From assembly GCF_014193255.1 (NCBI RefSeq), contig NZ_JACHZB010000003.1:620001-684000 (forward strand): 64,000 bases of DNA, written 5' to 3'. Of this stretch, positions 32,965 through 41,260 are shown one piece after another. The notes beneath the pieces are model-generated. The model saw only the letters and a list, made by a program, of their open reading frames with translations. It was not told the DNA's origin and made no database searches. This DNA comes from Rhizobium sp. BK196. GTDB lineage: Bacteria > Pseudomonadota > Alphaproteobacteria > Rhizobiales > Rhizobiaceae. Every line of letters starts with the position of its first letter. Position 1 is the first letter of the stretch. Both the position numbers and the translations under genes were made by a program.

Positions 32965-34323
32965 TCAACCTGCAATACTCAGCCTCAGGCTCTCGCCCAT
33001 TAACGGGCGGTCGCGCTTACCTTTCTGACCATGGCCGACACTCCAGCAAGACGGCCAGACGAGGCGTTCAAGCCCTGCCGAGGCGATCGCCTCCAAGGAG
33101 GACCAGGCCCCGCTGCCGTCGCATCGCCAGAGTACGCCGCCCGGTCCCATGCCGCCATGCAGGAGGATGTGGAGATCGAAATCCTCGCCCGGCGGCAGGT
33201 CCGGACCGAAGAAATAATAGGGGCTGCGACCGGGATCGCGACCGAGGATGAGCGTCAATTGCTGCCGCCTGCCGCGCAGGCCAAGCCATAGGGGCGCCAA
33301 GCCTTCATCGCCGAAAGCCGAGAAGATCGTCTGCGGAGGGGTCCGGGCGTCCGATGCCATGCGGCCGCTCAGGCGCAGTTCGATGATCCGGTCGGCACCC
33401 ATCGGCCCAGTCCAGAGAGCGTCGCCCACGCCATGGGGAAGGCTAAGCCATCTATCCTCGCGCGCAAGGACAGGCGGCCATTGCAGGCTTTCCCGCGCAA
33501 TGCCTTCGGTATCGAGAACCTGATAGCAAAGGCGCTCTTCATCGAGGGCTGCCTGGATGCAATGGAGATATTCGACGCCCTCGGGCATTCTGTGCGCGGT
33601 TCCGGCCCCTGCCGTGCATATCTGCAGCACGCCGCGATGGACCTGCACATCGAAAGCCAGGATATGGCTGCAACAATAGGCAAGAACACCAGCCTCCACG
33701 AGAATATCCCAGAAGCGCTCGGCATATTCATGGCCGATCTCGCGCTGATAGGTGCCGGCGTAGCCATTGACCGGAAAGACCGGATGATGGCCGAGCACAA
33801 GCTTATAGCGAGCATCAGCATGGTCCTTCAGCGTCGCCTCCAGCCACTCCGTTTCGACGTGACCTTCCCCGCCAAGACCGCTCCAGAGGGTATGTACGAA
33901 AACCATAAGCAGATCGCCGCGGCGAACCCAATAGGCGAGCCCCTCCTGCCCCGCCGGCCCGTTTGCCGGAAGGCCGAGCACGTCGCGGAAGACGGCCTCG
34001 CTCATCTCGTCATAGGTCGTATGATTGCCGGTCGTGTGCCACATCGGAATGCTCGCCCGGTCGAGCCAGGCCATCTCGACATCGAACCAATGCCGCCACT
34101 GGGCGCGCAGCGATGCTTCATCCGTCGTCAGGCCGATGATCTCATCGCCCGGAAAGAGAATGAACTGCGGCTGGGGTTCAAGCCTGCGCAAGACAGCATT
34201 AACGGATGCAATAGTACGCTCGTGCAGAGCGTCGGCAACGCCCGAGCAGGAATCGCCATAGAGCACGAATTGGTGGCCGCCCGACTTGGGCAGCAAAGCT
34301 TTGATCGGGAATGTGTCGGCCAT
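32965..34323 (-). CDS. Calcineurin-like metallophosphoesterase
   Basis: A protein of about 452 residues. The first 250 residues are a two-metal phosphoesterase: LYGDSCSG (in place of the usual DxH), FPGDEIIG, TTGNHTTYD (GNH), LGHHPVFPV (GHH) and a later SHILAFDVQVH. The last 170 residues form a separate, mostly beta domain (LRLSGR..., RGRRQQLTLILGRDPG...). The odd first motif means metal binding may be altered. The ATG at 34323 begins just before the conserved core; ribosome site poor. A terminator of the upstream gene lies between it and that gene, so it has its own promoter. Substrate unknown. Confidence 0.8.
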   Translation of the reverse strand: MADTFPIKALLPKSGGHQFVLYGDSCSGVADALHERTIASVNAVLRRLEPQPQFILFPGDEIIGLTTDEASLRAQWRHWFDVEMAWLDRASIPMWHTTGNHTTYDEMSEAVFRDVLGLPANGPAGQEGLAYWVRRGDLLMVFVHTLWSGLGGEGHVETEWLEATLKDHADARYKLVLGHHPVFPVNGYAGTYQREIGHEYAERFWDILVEAGVLAYCCSHILAFDVQVHRGVLQICTAGAGTAHRMPEGVEYLHCIQAALDEERLCYQVLDTEGIARESLQWPPVLAREDRWLSLPHGVGDALWTGPMGADRIIELRLSGRMASDARTPPQTIFSAFGDEGLAPLWLGLRGRRQQLTLILGRDPGRSPYYFFGPDLPPGEDFDLHILLHGGMGPGGVLWRCDGSGAWSSLEAIASAGLERLVWPSCWSVGHGQKGKRDRPLMGESLRLSIAG

Positions 34324-34365
34324 GAAAAACATACAGAGAAAAGAGGGAAAGGCTTTAAAAACAAA

Positions 34366-34387
34366 GCCCCCGGACGATGCCGGGGGC
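34366..34387 (-). terminator. Terminator of the DUF2267 gene
   Basis: GCCCCCGG (34366-34373) pairs with CCGGGGGC (34380-34387) around a 6-nt loop. On the minus strand the stem is followed by TTTGTTTTTAAA. It lies 21 bp after the stop codon of the DUF2267 gene. Confidence 0.85.
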
Positions 34388-34408
34388 CCCAGGAAATGAT
34401 GAGTCGCC

Positions 34409-34804
34409 TCAGACGAACTGGCTGAGGCCGGGTACGGAGGCGACGACCTGATCGACCACCTCTTCGCCGGCATGTTGCTTAGCGATGGCTATGGTTTCCT
34501 TGGCGAGCGAGGTGATTTCGCTCATGCCGAGGCCTTCGCTCATCAGCTGCTGGCCGAGGCCCATGATGCCGCCACCACCGAGCGCGCTCATCAGGCCGCC
34601 GAGCAGGCCACCGCCACCGCTGGAACCTTCGCCATTGAACTGGGCGACGAGTTCGGTGGCGCCGGGGATCTTCTCGATCATCTCGGCAACCGGGCCGTCG
34701 GCCGCTTCGCACTGCAGGAAGCCGAGCATCATGCCGAGCGCTTTTTCGGCCAGATCAGGCGCAATGCCCACACGATTGGCGATTTCAGTCACAATCTCAT
34801 TCAT
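34409..34804 (-). CDS. DUF2267-type protein
   Basis: A 131-residue protein of the DUF2267-type seen in rhizobia: helical start NEIVTEIANRVGIAPDLAEKAL, a Gly-rich middle (GGGGLLGGLMSALGGGG, about 65-82), a helix GLGQQLMSEGLGMSEITSLAKE and the final VVASVPGLSQFV. Function is unknown. AGGAGG upstream supports the ATG at 34804. A perfect 16-bp palindrome lies 15 bp upstream of the start, and a clean terminator follows, so it is a well-defined single-gene unit with its own control. Confidence 0.8.
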   Translation of the reverse strand: MNEIVTEIANRVGIAPDLAEKALGMMLGFLQCEAADGPVAEMIEKIPGATELVAQFNGEGSSGGGGLLGGLMSALGGGGIMGLGQQLMSEGLGMSEITSLAKETIAIAKQHAGEEVVDQVVASVPGLSQFV

Positions 34805-34818
34805 CGTCTGCCTCCTAT

Positions 34819-34834
34819 TTGACGTTAACGTCAA
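34819..34834. promoter_or_regulatory. TTGACG-TTAA-CGTCAA palindrome
   Basis: A perfect 16-bp palindrome directly upstream of the DUF2267 gene. It matches the site I recall for LiuR-type MerR regulators of branched-chain amino-acid and fatty-acid breakdown. No such regulator gene is nearby, so the assignment is tentative. Confidence 0.55.
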
Positions 34835-35030
34835 CGTAATCGAATCAAGGCGGCAACTCAAGCGGCTCCGTTGGAGAGTGCCCGCTCCTGCTTTTCCTTT
34901 TGACACAGACAGTTGTCCGTCTCCCGTCGCCTGCTTATAACAGAGAAACGATATTTGCATGACTGTGCGGAAAGAGCATCCCGCATATTCTGGAATTGAG
35001 CGGCGGCATCGACCGAGGGAGACATTCTAC

Positions 35031-36593
35031 ATGCTCGAGGACGGCAAGATTTTCATCGGCGCAAGCCGCAATCCCGACGACAGCATCAACAAGGGCGAAT
35101 ATCTCGACCTCAAATTCGGCAACCGGCACGGCCTGGTGACCGGCGCAACCGGTACCGGAAAGACGGTGACCCTGCAGGTGCTGGCGGAGGGTTTTGCAAG
35201 AGCCGGCGTGCCGGTTTTCGCTGCCGATATCAAGGGCGACCTTTCGGGCATCGCCGCCAAGGGCGAGCCGAAGGATTTCCTCACCAAACGGGCCGAGCAG
35301 ATCGGCTTTACCGATTACGAATTCGACCAGTTTCCAGTCATTTTCTGGGACCTCTTCGGCGAGAAGGGTCACCGGGTGCGTACGACAGTCGCCGAGATGG
35401 GGCCGCTGCTGCTGGCCCGCCTGATGGATGCTTCCGAGCCGCAGGAAGGCGTCATCAATATCGCCTTCAAGATCGCCGACAAGGCCGGCCTGCCGCTGCT
35501 CGACCTCAAGGACTTCACGGCGCTGCTCAACTATATGGGCGAGAATGCGTCAGAGCTTTCCAGCCAGTTCGGGCTGATTTCCAAAGCCTCGGTCGGTTCC
35601 ATCCAGCGTGCGCTGCTGGTGCTGGAACAGCAGGGGGCGGAACATTTCTTCGGCGAACCGGCCCTTAAGATCACCGACATTATGCGCACGTCGAACAATG
35701 GCTACGGGCAGATCTCCGTGCTTGCCGCCGACAAGCTGATGATGAACCCGCGCCTTTACGCCACCTTCCTGCTGTGGCTGCTCTCCGAGCTCTTCGAGGA
35801 ACTGCCTGAGGTCGGCGACCCCGACAAGCCGAAGCTGGTGTTCTTCTTCGACGAAGCGCATCTGCTCTTCAACGATGCGCCGAAGGTGCTAGTCGAGCGT
35901 GTTGAGCAGGTGGTGCGCCTCATCCGCTCCAAGGGCGTCGGAGTCTATTTCGTGACGCAGAACCCGCTCGACGTGCCGGAAACGGTACTCGCCCAGCTCG
36001 GCAACCGCCTGCAGCATGCGCTTCGCGCCTATTCGCCGCGCGAGCAGAAGGCGGTGAAGACGGCCGCCGATACGTTCCGCCCCAACCCGGCTTTCGATTG
36101 CGCCACGGTCATCACCACTCTCGGCACCGGGGAAGCGTTGGTCTCGACGCTCGAAGCCAAGGGTGCGCCTTCGATCGTCGAACGCACGCTGGTCCGCCCG
36201 CCATCCGGCCGCGTCGGACCGGTGAGCGATGCCGAGCGCCAGCAAGTGATGGACCATAGCCCCGTTCTCGGCGTCTATGACGAGGATATCGACCGCGAAT
36301 CCGCTTTTGAAATGCTCGCCGCACGTGCCAAGAAGGCGGCTGATTCCGAAGCCGCCAAGCGGGCGCAGGAAGAGGCCCCGGCGCCACAGGAGGGCGGCAC
36401 GACGTCCGGCTGGACGCTGCCGGGCTTTGGCGGCGCCGACGACGACCAGCCCGCCCGCGGCCAGTCTCGCGGCCGCGCCGGCTACCAGCGTGAAACCGTC
36501 GTGGAAGCGGCGATGAAGAGCGTTGCGCGCACGGTGGCGACCCAGGTTGGGCGGGCGCTGGTGCGTGGCATCCTCGGCAGCCTAAAGCGCTAA
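35031..36593 (+). CDS. HerA-like ATPase, DUF853 family
   Basis: A 520-residue P-loop ATPase of the HerA/FtsK superfamily, related to YjgR of E. coli. Walker A is TGATGTGKT (about 41-49), Walker B is LVFFFDEAHLLF (about 275-286), and an arginine-containing RLIRSKGVGVYFVTQNP follows. The last 100 residues are low-complexity and charged, then a helix with VARTVATQVGRALVRGILGSLKR. No nuclease or partner gene (NurA, SIR2) is adjacent, so an anti-phage role is not supported. GAGGGAG upstream fixes the start at 35031. The cellular role of DUF853 proteins is not established. Confidence 0.9.
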   Translation: MLEDGKIFIGASRNPDDSINKGEYLDLKFGNRHGLVTGATGTGKTVTLQVLAEGFARAGVPVFAADIKGDLSGIAAKGEPKDFLTKRAEQIGFTDYEFDQFPVIFWDLFGEKGHRVRTTVAEMGPLLLARLMDASEPQEGVINIAFKIADKAGLPLLDLKDFTALLNYMGENASELSSQFGLISKASVGSIQRALLVLEQQGAEHFFGEPALKITDIMRTSNNGYGQISVLAADKLMMNPRLYATFLLWLLSELFEELPEVGDPDKPKLVFFFDEAHLLFNDAPKVLVERVEQVVRLIRSKGVGVYFVTQNPLDVPETVLAQLGNRLQHALRAYSPREQKAVKTAADTFRPNPAFDCATVITTLGTGEALVSTLEAKGAPSIVERTLVRPPSGRVGPVSDAERQQVMDHSPVLGVYDEDIDRESAFEMLAARAKKAADSEAAKRAQEEAPAPQEGGTTSGWTLPGFGGADDDQPARGQSRGRAGYQRETVVEAAMKSVARTVATQVGRALVRGILGSLKR

Positions 36594-36597
36594 GACT

Positions 36598-36690
36598 AAA
36601 GCGTGGGGCAATCTTTCAGATTCGCTTGCCACGCTTTAAATCCCTGTTTGACGCATATTGCGCAAAATCGCTGCACGCTTTGCGCAACAT
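36598..36690. repeat. Rhizobial ABC-type intergenic repeat
   Basis: It begins with AAAGCGTGG (36598-36606) paired with CCACGCTTT (36629-36637), followed by TTTGACGCATATTGCGCAAAATCGCTG, words seen in A/B/C mosaic elements of Rhizobiaceae. It sits between convergent gene ends and may also terminate transcription. Confidence 0.6.
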
Positions 36691-36697
36691 GCCTTGA

Positions 36698-37000
36698 TCA
36701 GCGCTTACGGACAAATTCCGTGCGCAGCACGAGGCCCTTGATCGTATCGTGACGGCAGTCGATCTCTTCCGGATTGTCCGTCAGACGGATCGAGCGGATG
36801 ACCGTGCCCTGCTTCAGTGTCTGGTTGGCGCCCTTCACCTTCAGATCCTTGATCAGCGTGACGGAGTCACCGTCCTTCAACACATTTCCCGAGGCGTCAC
36901 GAACCTCGGACGCGGCCTGTGCGGCTGCCGCCATCTCGGAGGCAGGGCGCCATTCGCCTGTCGCCTCGTCGTAAACATATTCGTCGTCACCGCCTGCCAT
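36698..37000 (-). CDS. PhnA/YjdM-domain protein
   Basis: A 100-residue protein. Residues about 34-98 match the C-terminal PhnA domain: RDASGNVLKDGDSVTLIKDLKVKG and the final IDCRHDTIKGLVLRTEFVRK. The N-terminal zinc ribbon of E. coli YjdM is absent; instead there is a short acidic leader. Despite the old name, the domain is not tied to phosphonate use, and its role is unknown. It is a single gene convergent with the DUF853 ATPase. Confidence 0.88.
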   Translation of the reverse strand: MAGGDDEYVYDEATGEWRPASEMAAAAQAASEVRDASGNVLKDGDSVTLIKDLKVKGANQTLKQGTVIRSIRLTDNPEEIDCRHDTIKGLVLRTEFVRKR

Positions 37001-37149
37001 CGCTTCGTCCTCGATCAGGAATTTCCTCAGTCCATCGACGGCCGCTTACAACGATCACAGGGTGTTGTGCAACTATAGTGCAGATGCGCGATGAGCATGC
37101 GGTGCCTTCCCGTGATGCCTGACATCGCTAAGAAGCGATTGTGTCGGGA

Positions 37150-37653
37150 TCAAAGCAATCGCGACATGAAGACTTCGGTGTGGCTGATTTCAGCCGGCAC
37201 GGTGTGAAAAGGCGGGCAATGGGTAAAGCCGAAGGCTTCGTAGAGCGAGAGCGCACTTTTCAGATAGGCAGCGGTATTGACGAGCATAGTGGGACGGCCG
37301 CTCTTTTTTGCCTCCTCGAACACCCGCCGCATCAGCACATTGCCGATGCCCCGGCCGCGAAAGGCGGGGTCTACGTAGAATTTATGGATCTCCATGGCAT
37401 CGGTCTCGAAGGGTGCGAGCGCGATGCAGCCCGCCGGTGCTCCCTCCCATCTGGCGAGGAACATCATCGCTTCGTCGGAGGTGTATTTCCGGGCGAGGCT
37501 TTCATGATTTTCGCCGTGAAAAAGCGTCATGACAATCTCGGCAGGAACGCCATGATCACGTCCCATCGCCACATCCAGGGCACCGAGCGCCTCGCAGAAG
37601 CCAGCGGCGATGACGAAATCCTCTGTGCTGCCTGCCCTTGAAACGGAAATCAT
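37150..37653 (-). CDS. GNAT-family N-acetyltransferase
   Basis: A 167-residue acetyltransferase. The acetyl-CoA motif is IHKFYVDPAFRGRGIGNVLMRR (about 105-126), with the R-G-x-G-I-G loop, followed by NTAAYLKSALSLYEAFGF. The acceptor is unknown. The ATG at 37653 opens a frame of family length; the frame continues upstream through a region that has the ABC-F leader on the other strand and does not look coding. It is divergent from the ABC-F gene. Confidence 0.85.
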   Translation of the reverse strand: MISVSRAGSTEDFVIAAGFCEALGALDVAMGRDHGVPAEIVMTLFHGENHESLARKYTSDEAMMFLARWEGAPAGCIALAPFETDAMEIHKFYVDPAFRGRGIGNVLMRRVFEEAKKSGRPTMLVNTAAYLKSALSLYEAFGFTHCPPFHTVPAEISHTEVFMSRLL

Positions 37654-37759
37654 CCCCACGCCCCCGGATGACGAAGGCCCTTTATACCATCTGAGCGTGT
37701 TTACTGCCATCGTGATCCCTTGTTTCCAGACGCAAGCAATGGTATTTCCCTCGTGTAAC

Positions 37760-38028
37760 CGAGAAAGAAAGGAGGGCTGCGCGTGAATATCTATTTCCGG
37801 CATCATCGCCAGCGTGGCCCAGTCAACGCCCTGCAGATGCGTTTGCAGGGCTGACCAGAGACCGTTTCTCGTAAATCTCTTCCTGGTCTGCCCCCAGTGG
37901 CACTGCTGCACCTGAATGCCCGCCGTTCAAGCTGCAGCATTTCATAATCCGCCAAGCATAACGCGCTTTCCGTCGATGGCTGCAAGCCCCGGATAGGCGC
38001 GATCGCTTGGCAAGACCAGGATCCGATC
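37760..38028 (+). promoter_or_regulatory. Structured leader of the ABC-F gene
   Basis: A 5' region of about 270 nt with several pairings: CGAGAAA (37760-37766) with TTTCTCG (37865-37871), which could mask the upstream-ORF ribosome site; GCCCTGCA (37828-37835) with TGCAGGGC (37844-37851), inside the upstream ORF; and GCCAAGC (37951-37957) with GCTTGGC (38005-38011), close to the ABC-F ribosome site AGGA. This suggests translation-dependent switching, as known for other ABC-F resistance genes. It is otherwise a 375-bp gap. Confidence 0.5.
37783..37854 (+). CDS. Upstream ORF (23-codon leader peptide)
   Basis: A GTG-started frame with GGAGG 7 nt upstream (37771-37775). The peptide is rich in His, Arg and Gln (NIYFRHHRQRGPVNALQMRL after the start) and ends at TGA 37852-37854. 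A perfect 8-bp hairpin overlaps its last codons. It lies 174 nt before the ABC-F start codon. Its quality as a translated frame is good for so short an ORF, but expression is not proven. Confidence 0.5.
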   Translation: MNIYFRHHRQRGPVNALQMRLQG

Positions 38029-39555
38029 ATGACCCTCATCAATATCCGCAATCTCGGCATCGTTCTGTCCGCCCCGCTGTTTTCGAAACTCAATCTCGTC
38101 GTCAATGCCGGCGACCGGATCGGCCTCGTGGCGGCGAACGGGCGCGGCAAATCCACGCTGCTCCACCTCATGACGGGCAAGCTGGAACCGACCGAAGGCG
38201 AGATTACGCGGGCGCGCGGGCTCACCATCGGCCATGTGGAGCAGAATATGTCACCGGCACTTCTCGACGCCAGCTTCCGTGACGCCGTGCTTCTCGCCCT
38301 TCCTCCTGACCAGGCTGACGGCGAAAGCTGGCGTGCAGATGTCGTGCTGGAATCGCTCGAAGTGCCCGAGGAATTGCGCGAGCGGCCGCTCCGACAGCTC
38401 AGCGGCGGCTGGCAGCGGCTGGCACTGATTGCCCGCACATGGGTGAACGAACCTGATGTGCTGCTGCTCGACGAGCCGACCAACCATCTCGACCTCGAAA
38501 AGATCGCGCAGGTGGAAAACTGGCTGAACGCATTGCCCCGCGATACGCCCGTGATCATCTCCAGCCACGACCGCGCCTTCCTCGATGCGACGACCAACCG
38601 GACGCTCTTCCTGCGGCCGGAGCAATCGCCGGTCTTCTCCCTGCCCTATAGCCGGGCGAGAGCGGCACTCGACGAGGCTGACGCCTCCGATGCGCGGCGC
38701 TACGAGAAGGACATGAAGACGGTCGAGCAGTTGCGGAAGCAAGCGGCCAAGCTCAACAATATCGGCATCAATTCCGGCAGCGACCTGCTGGTGGTCAAGA
38801 CAAAGCAGTTGAAACAGCGCGCCGAAAAGCTGGAGGAAACGGCAAAGCCTGCGCATCTGGAGCGTTCAGCAGGCGCGATCCGCCTCGCCAATCGCGGCAC
38901 GCATGCCAAGGTGTTGGTCACGCTTGAGGATGCAGAAGTCACCACGCCTGACGGCATGCTGCTCTTCCGAACGGGAAAGCAGTTCATCTGCCAAGGCGAC
39001 CGCATCGTGCTGCTCGGCCTCAATGGTGCCGGCAAGTCGCGGCTCGTCTCCATGCTGCGCGCGGCGATCGCCGAGCCTGAAACGGCAAAGGCCGGCATCA
39101 AGGCGACACCCTCGCTGGTGCTCGGCTATGGCGACCAGTTGCTTGCCGATCTCAGCGATGCCGACACGCCGCTGCAAACGATCATCCGCCGCTTCGATGT
39201 CGGCGACCAGCGGGCGCGCTCACTGCTTGCCGGTGCCGGCATGACGATCGAGATGCAGAGCAAGCCGGTCAAACTGCTGTCGGGCGGGCAGAAGGCACGG
39301 CTCGGCATGCTGGTGCTCAGGCTGACGCAGCCGAACTTCTACCTGCTCGATGAGCCCACCAACCATCTCGACATCGAGGGGCAGGAAGCACTGGAAAGCG
39401 AGTTGCTGGCCCATGAGGCAAGCTGCCTGCTCGTCTCCCACGACCGCAGCTTCGTGCGCGCGGTCGGCAATCGCTTCTGGCTGATCGAGCGGAAAAAGCT
39501 GGTGGAGGTGGAGAGCCCGGAAGGCTTCTTTGCGAGCGTTGGCGGGGCTGGGTAA
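38029..39555 (+). CDS. ABC-F family ATPase
   Basis: A 508-residue protein with two ABC ATPase domains and no membrane part. Domain 1: Walker A ANGRGKST (about 36-43), signature LSGGW (about 124), Walker B DVLLLDEPTNHLD (about 141-153). Linker with charged coiled coil (about 215-280). Domain 2: Walker A GLNGAGKS, signature LSGGQKAR, Walker B FYLLDEPTNHLD. ABC-F proteins bind the ribosomal E site and act as translation factors or give resistance to ribosome-targeting antibiotics. The structured leader with an upstream ORF points to regulation by ribosome stalling. Precise subfamily is unassigned. Confidence 0.93.
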   Translation: MTLINIRNLGIVLSAPLFSKLNLVVNAGDRIGLVAANGRGKSTLLHLMTGKLEPTEGEITRARGLTIGHVEQNMSPALLDASFRDAVLLALPPDQADGESWRADVVLESLEVPEELRERPLRQLSGGWQRLALIARTWVNEPDVLLLDEPTNHLDLEKIAQVENWLNALPRDTPVIISSHDRAFLDATTNRTLFLRPEQSPVFSLPYSRARAALDEADASDARRYEKDMKTVEQLRKQAAKLNNIGINSGSDLLVVKTKQLKQRAEKLEETAKPAHLERSAGAIRLANRGTHAKVLVTLEDAEVTTPDGMLLFRTGKQFICQGDRIVLLGLNGAGKSRLVSMLRAAIAEPETAKAGIKATPSLVLGYGDQLLADLSDADTPLQTIIRRFDVGDQRARSLLAGAGMTIEMQSKPVKLLSGGQKARLGMLVLRLTQPNFYLLDEPTNHLDIEGQEALESELLAHEASCLLVSHDRSFVRAVGNRFWLIERKKLVEVESPEGFFASVGGAG

Positions 39556-39597
39556 CAGGGTTTGAAGGCTACAATTCGTCGTCAGCCGCGTCGTGTG

Positions 39598-39755
39598 CCC
39601 TCTCATCCGCCCTTCGGGCACCTTCTCCCCAATGGGTAGAGGGGAGTTGCGGCAATAGCCTATTCTTGCCGCCGCCATTTGTGATGAGAGGCAGTGCGGC
39701 ATATCCCTTCTCCCCAGCGGGGAGAAGATGCCGGCAGGCAGATGAGGGGGGCCAC
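39598..39755. repeat. RIME2-like palindromic repeat
   Basis: The block opens with CCCTCTCATCCGCCCTTCGG and CACCTTCTCCCC, then reads the complement, GGGGAGAAG and GGCAGATGAGGGG, at its far end (39719-39750). The inner part repeats CTTCTCCCC. This is a typical dispersed element of Rhizobiaceae. It fills the gap between convergent genes. Confidence 0.7.
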
Positions 39756-39833
39756 ACGGCACATGTTCCAAGTCTTCGTTCCTGCCGTTTTCAGGAACGA
39801 AGAAGCGCGAGATGCATGCGCCCTATTTTGCGG

Positions 39834-40610
39834 CTATCGCTTGCCCGCCGAAAGGCAGAAATAGGCGCCTTGCGGGTCCACTGCCTGGCAGACCCAGCCG
39901 CCGGGGACTTCCATGGGGCCGTTGACGACCTTGCCTCCGCCGGCATTGGTGCGCTCGATCGCGGCATCGAGCGCCGGCACGGTGAAATAGTAGGACCAGA
40001 AGGCCATCTTGACTTCGGGTGGGCGGGTCATCATGCCGCCGGTCTGTTTTCCATGTTCGGCGAAGATGTGGTAGACGCCCATCGGCCCCATGTCGAAGTC
40101 CTGATCCTTCGTCCAGCCGAAGAGCTTGGAATAGAAGTCGAACGCCTTCGCCCCGTCATTGGCGTAGAGCTCGCGCCAGCCGACATGGCCGGGCGTGTCG
40201 AAGGGCAGTTCCGGCGGCGGATTTTCCATCGGCAGCGGCGTCATGATGCAGAGCACAGCTCCGTCAGGATCGGCTACCACGGCAAAGCGTCCTATGCCTG
40301 GAATATCCGCCGGCTGGCGGCGGACGGTACCGCCGTTTGCCGCGAAGTCGCGTGCCGACTGATCGACATTGTCGACGGCGACATAGCCGGTCCAATTCGG
40401 CGGAATGCCCTGCCCTTCCAACTCTGCGGGAAAAGGCATCATGCCGGCCACTCTGACGCCGTTCGCTTCGAAGATCACGTATTCCGGCTGGTCTTCGGCC
40501 GGCATTTTACTGGACGTCCAGCCAACCACCGAGCCATAGAATTTCGCCGCCGCGTCCGGATCCGGCGTCATCAGTTCGCACCATATGAACTTGCCATGCG
40601 TATTGGACAT
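39834..40610 (-). CDS. VOC-family protein with two domains
   Basis: A 258-residue protein made of two vicinal-oxygen-chelate units (about 5-125 and 135-255). The first starts FIWCELMTPDPDAAAKFYGSVVGW, the second GHVGWRELYANDGAKAFDFYSKLFGW, so it arose by duplication. Members include glyoxalases and dioxygenases; the pattern here is that of uncharacterised hydroxylase-like VOC proteins. It lies after DUF1579 and DUF899 genes on the same strand and may belong to the same stress-related unit governed by the MarR gene at 42095. Confidence 0.88.
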   Translation of the reverse strand: MSNTHGKFIWCELMTPDPDAAAKFYGSVVGWTSSKMPAEDQPEYVIFEANGVRVAGMMPFPAELEGQGIPPNWTGYVAVDNVDQSARDFAANGGTVRRQPADIPGIGRFAVVADPDGAVLCIMTPLPMENPPPELPFDTPGHVGWRELYANDGAKAFDFYSKLFGWTKDQDFDMGPMGVYHIFAEHGKQTGGMMTRPPEVKMAFWSYYFTVPALDAAIERTNAGGGKVVNGPMEVPGGWVCQAVDPQGAYFCLSAGKR

Positions 40611-40662
40611 CGTGTTCTCCTCGGTCCACGCTTGAGTTCTGTCTCCTGGCTTTCATGCAATT

Positions 40663-41127
40663 TCAGCCCTTGCGGGTATATCTGGCTTCCATGCACTGCT
40701 TCCAGGTGCCATCAGGCTCCCTGGTGCTCGATGTGAAGGTTCTGACGTCGTGGTCGAGGAAGGTGATCTGCTCGCGATAGTCAGCAAGGCCGCTGCCGTC
40801 GAAGGCCGGCCCCCTCGTATACAGCGACAGCACGTTGCCCGACGGCTCGACCTCGCCCTCATAGGTCCACATGTAATCCATCATGGAGCCGATCCAGCTG
40901 CCGACGTACTTGCCTTTGCTCGGGTCGTAGCCGAGGGTCAGGATCGTCGTCGCTTGCTTGCCGTCAGTCATTTCGCCGCTGCCTTCAGCGACAAACCAGA
41001 TACCCTGCAGGGAACGAACGGTCTCCTCCCAAGGCTTCTGACCGGTCATGTCTGGAGCGTTGACGGTCCATTGACCGACCATTCTCTCCAGAAAACTATG
41101 CTCCTTCAGCACTTCTGCGGTCTTCAT
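40663..41127 (-). CDS. DUF1579-type protein
   Basis: A 154-residue protein of the DUF1579 type, about one lipocalin-like beta barrel. It begins HSFLERMVGQWTVNAPDMTGQKPWEETV, followed by ILTLGYDPSKGKYVGSWIGSMMDYMWTYEG, both typical. No enzyme activity is known. The protein is cytoplasmic. It is 52 bp upstream of the VOC gene, and 133 bp with an ABC-type repeat separate it from the DUF899 gene. Confidence 0.82.
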   Translation of the reverse strand: MKTAEVLKEHSFLERMVGQWTVNAPDMTGQKPWEETVRSLQGIWFVAEGSGEMTDGKQATTILTLGYDPSKGKYVGSWIGSMMDYMWTYEGEVEPSGNVLSLYTRGPAFDGSGLADYREQITFLDHDVRTFTSSTREPDGTWKQCMEARYTRKG

Positions 41128-41160
41128 CGTCCTTCTCCTGCGGATGATGGATGGCTGGCT

Positions 41161-41240
41161 AGAGCATTTCCGTGTTACTTCGAGTCCCGAAACTGCTCTG
41201 TCTCACTGCTTTGACGCAATTCCGGATGCAAGACCGCCGC
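41161..41240. repeat. ABC-type palindromic repeat
   Basis: It reads AGAGCATTTCCGTG, then GAAACTGCTCT, then CTTTGACGCAATTCCGGATGCAAG. AGAGCA (41161-41166) pairs with TGCTCT (41194-41199). The TTTGACGCAATTCCGGA word is the mark of A/B/C elements in Rhizobiaceae. It is inserted between the DUF899 and DUF1579 genes. Confidence 0.65.
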
Positions 41241-41260
41241 CTACTTTAGGTTGAATCGCG

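Noticed and set aside
33433-34425. A 330-codon plus-strand frame opposite the metallophosphoesterase
   Set aside because: The minus strand shows all phosphoesterase motifs; the plus frame has no motif.
35031-36593. HerA-type ATPase as part of an anti-phage defence system
   Set aside because: Neighbours are a DUF2267 gene and PhnA; no nuclease, SIR2 or other defence partner is present, and the DUF853 group is widespread as a housekeeping gene.
37654-37911. N-terminal extension of the GNAT protein
   Set aside because: The upstream part of the frame lacks family similarity and is antisense to the ABC-F leader; the ATG at 37653 gives normal GNAT length.
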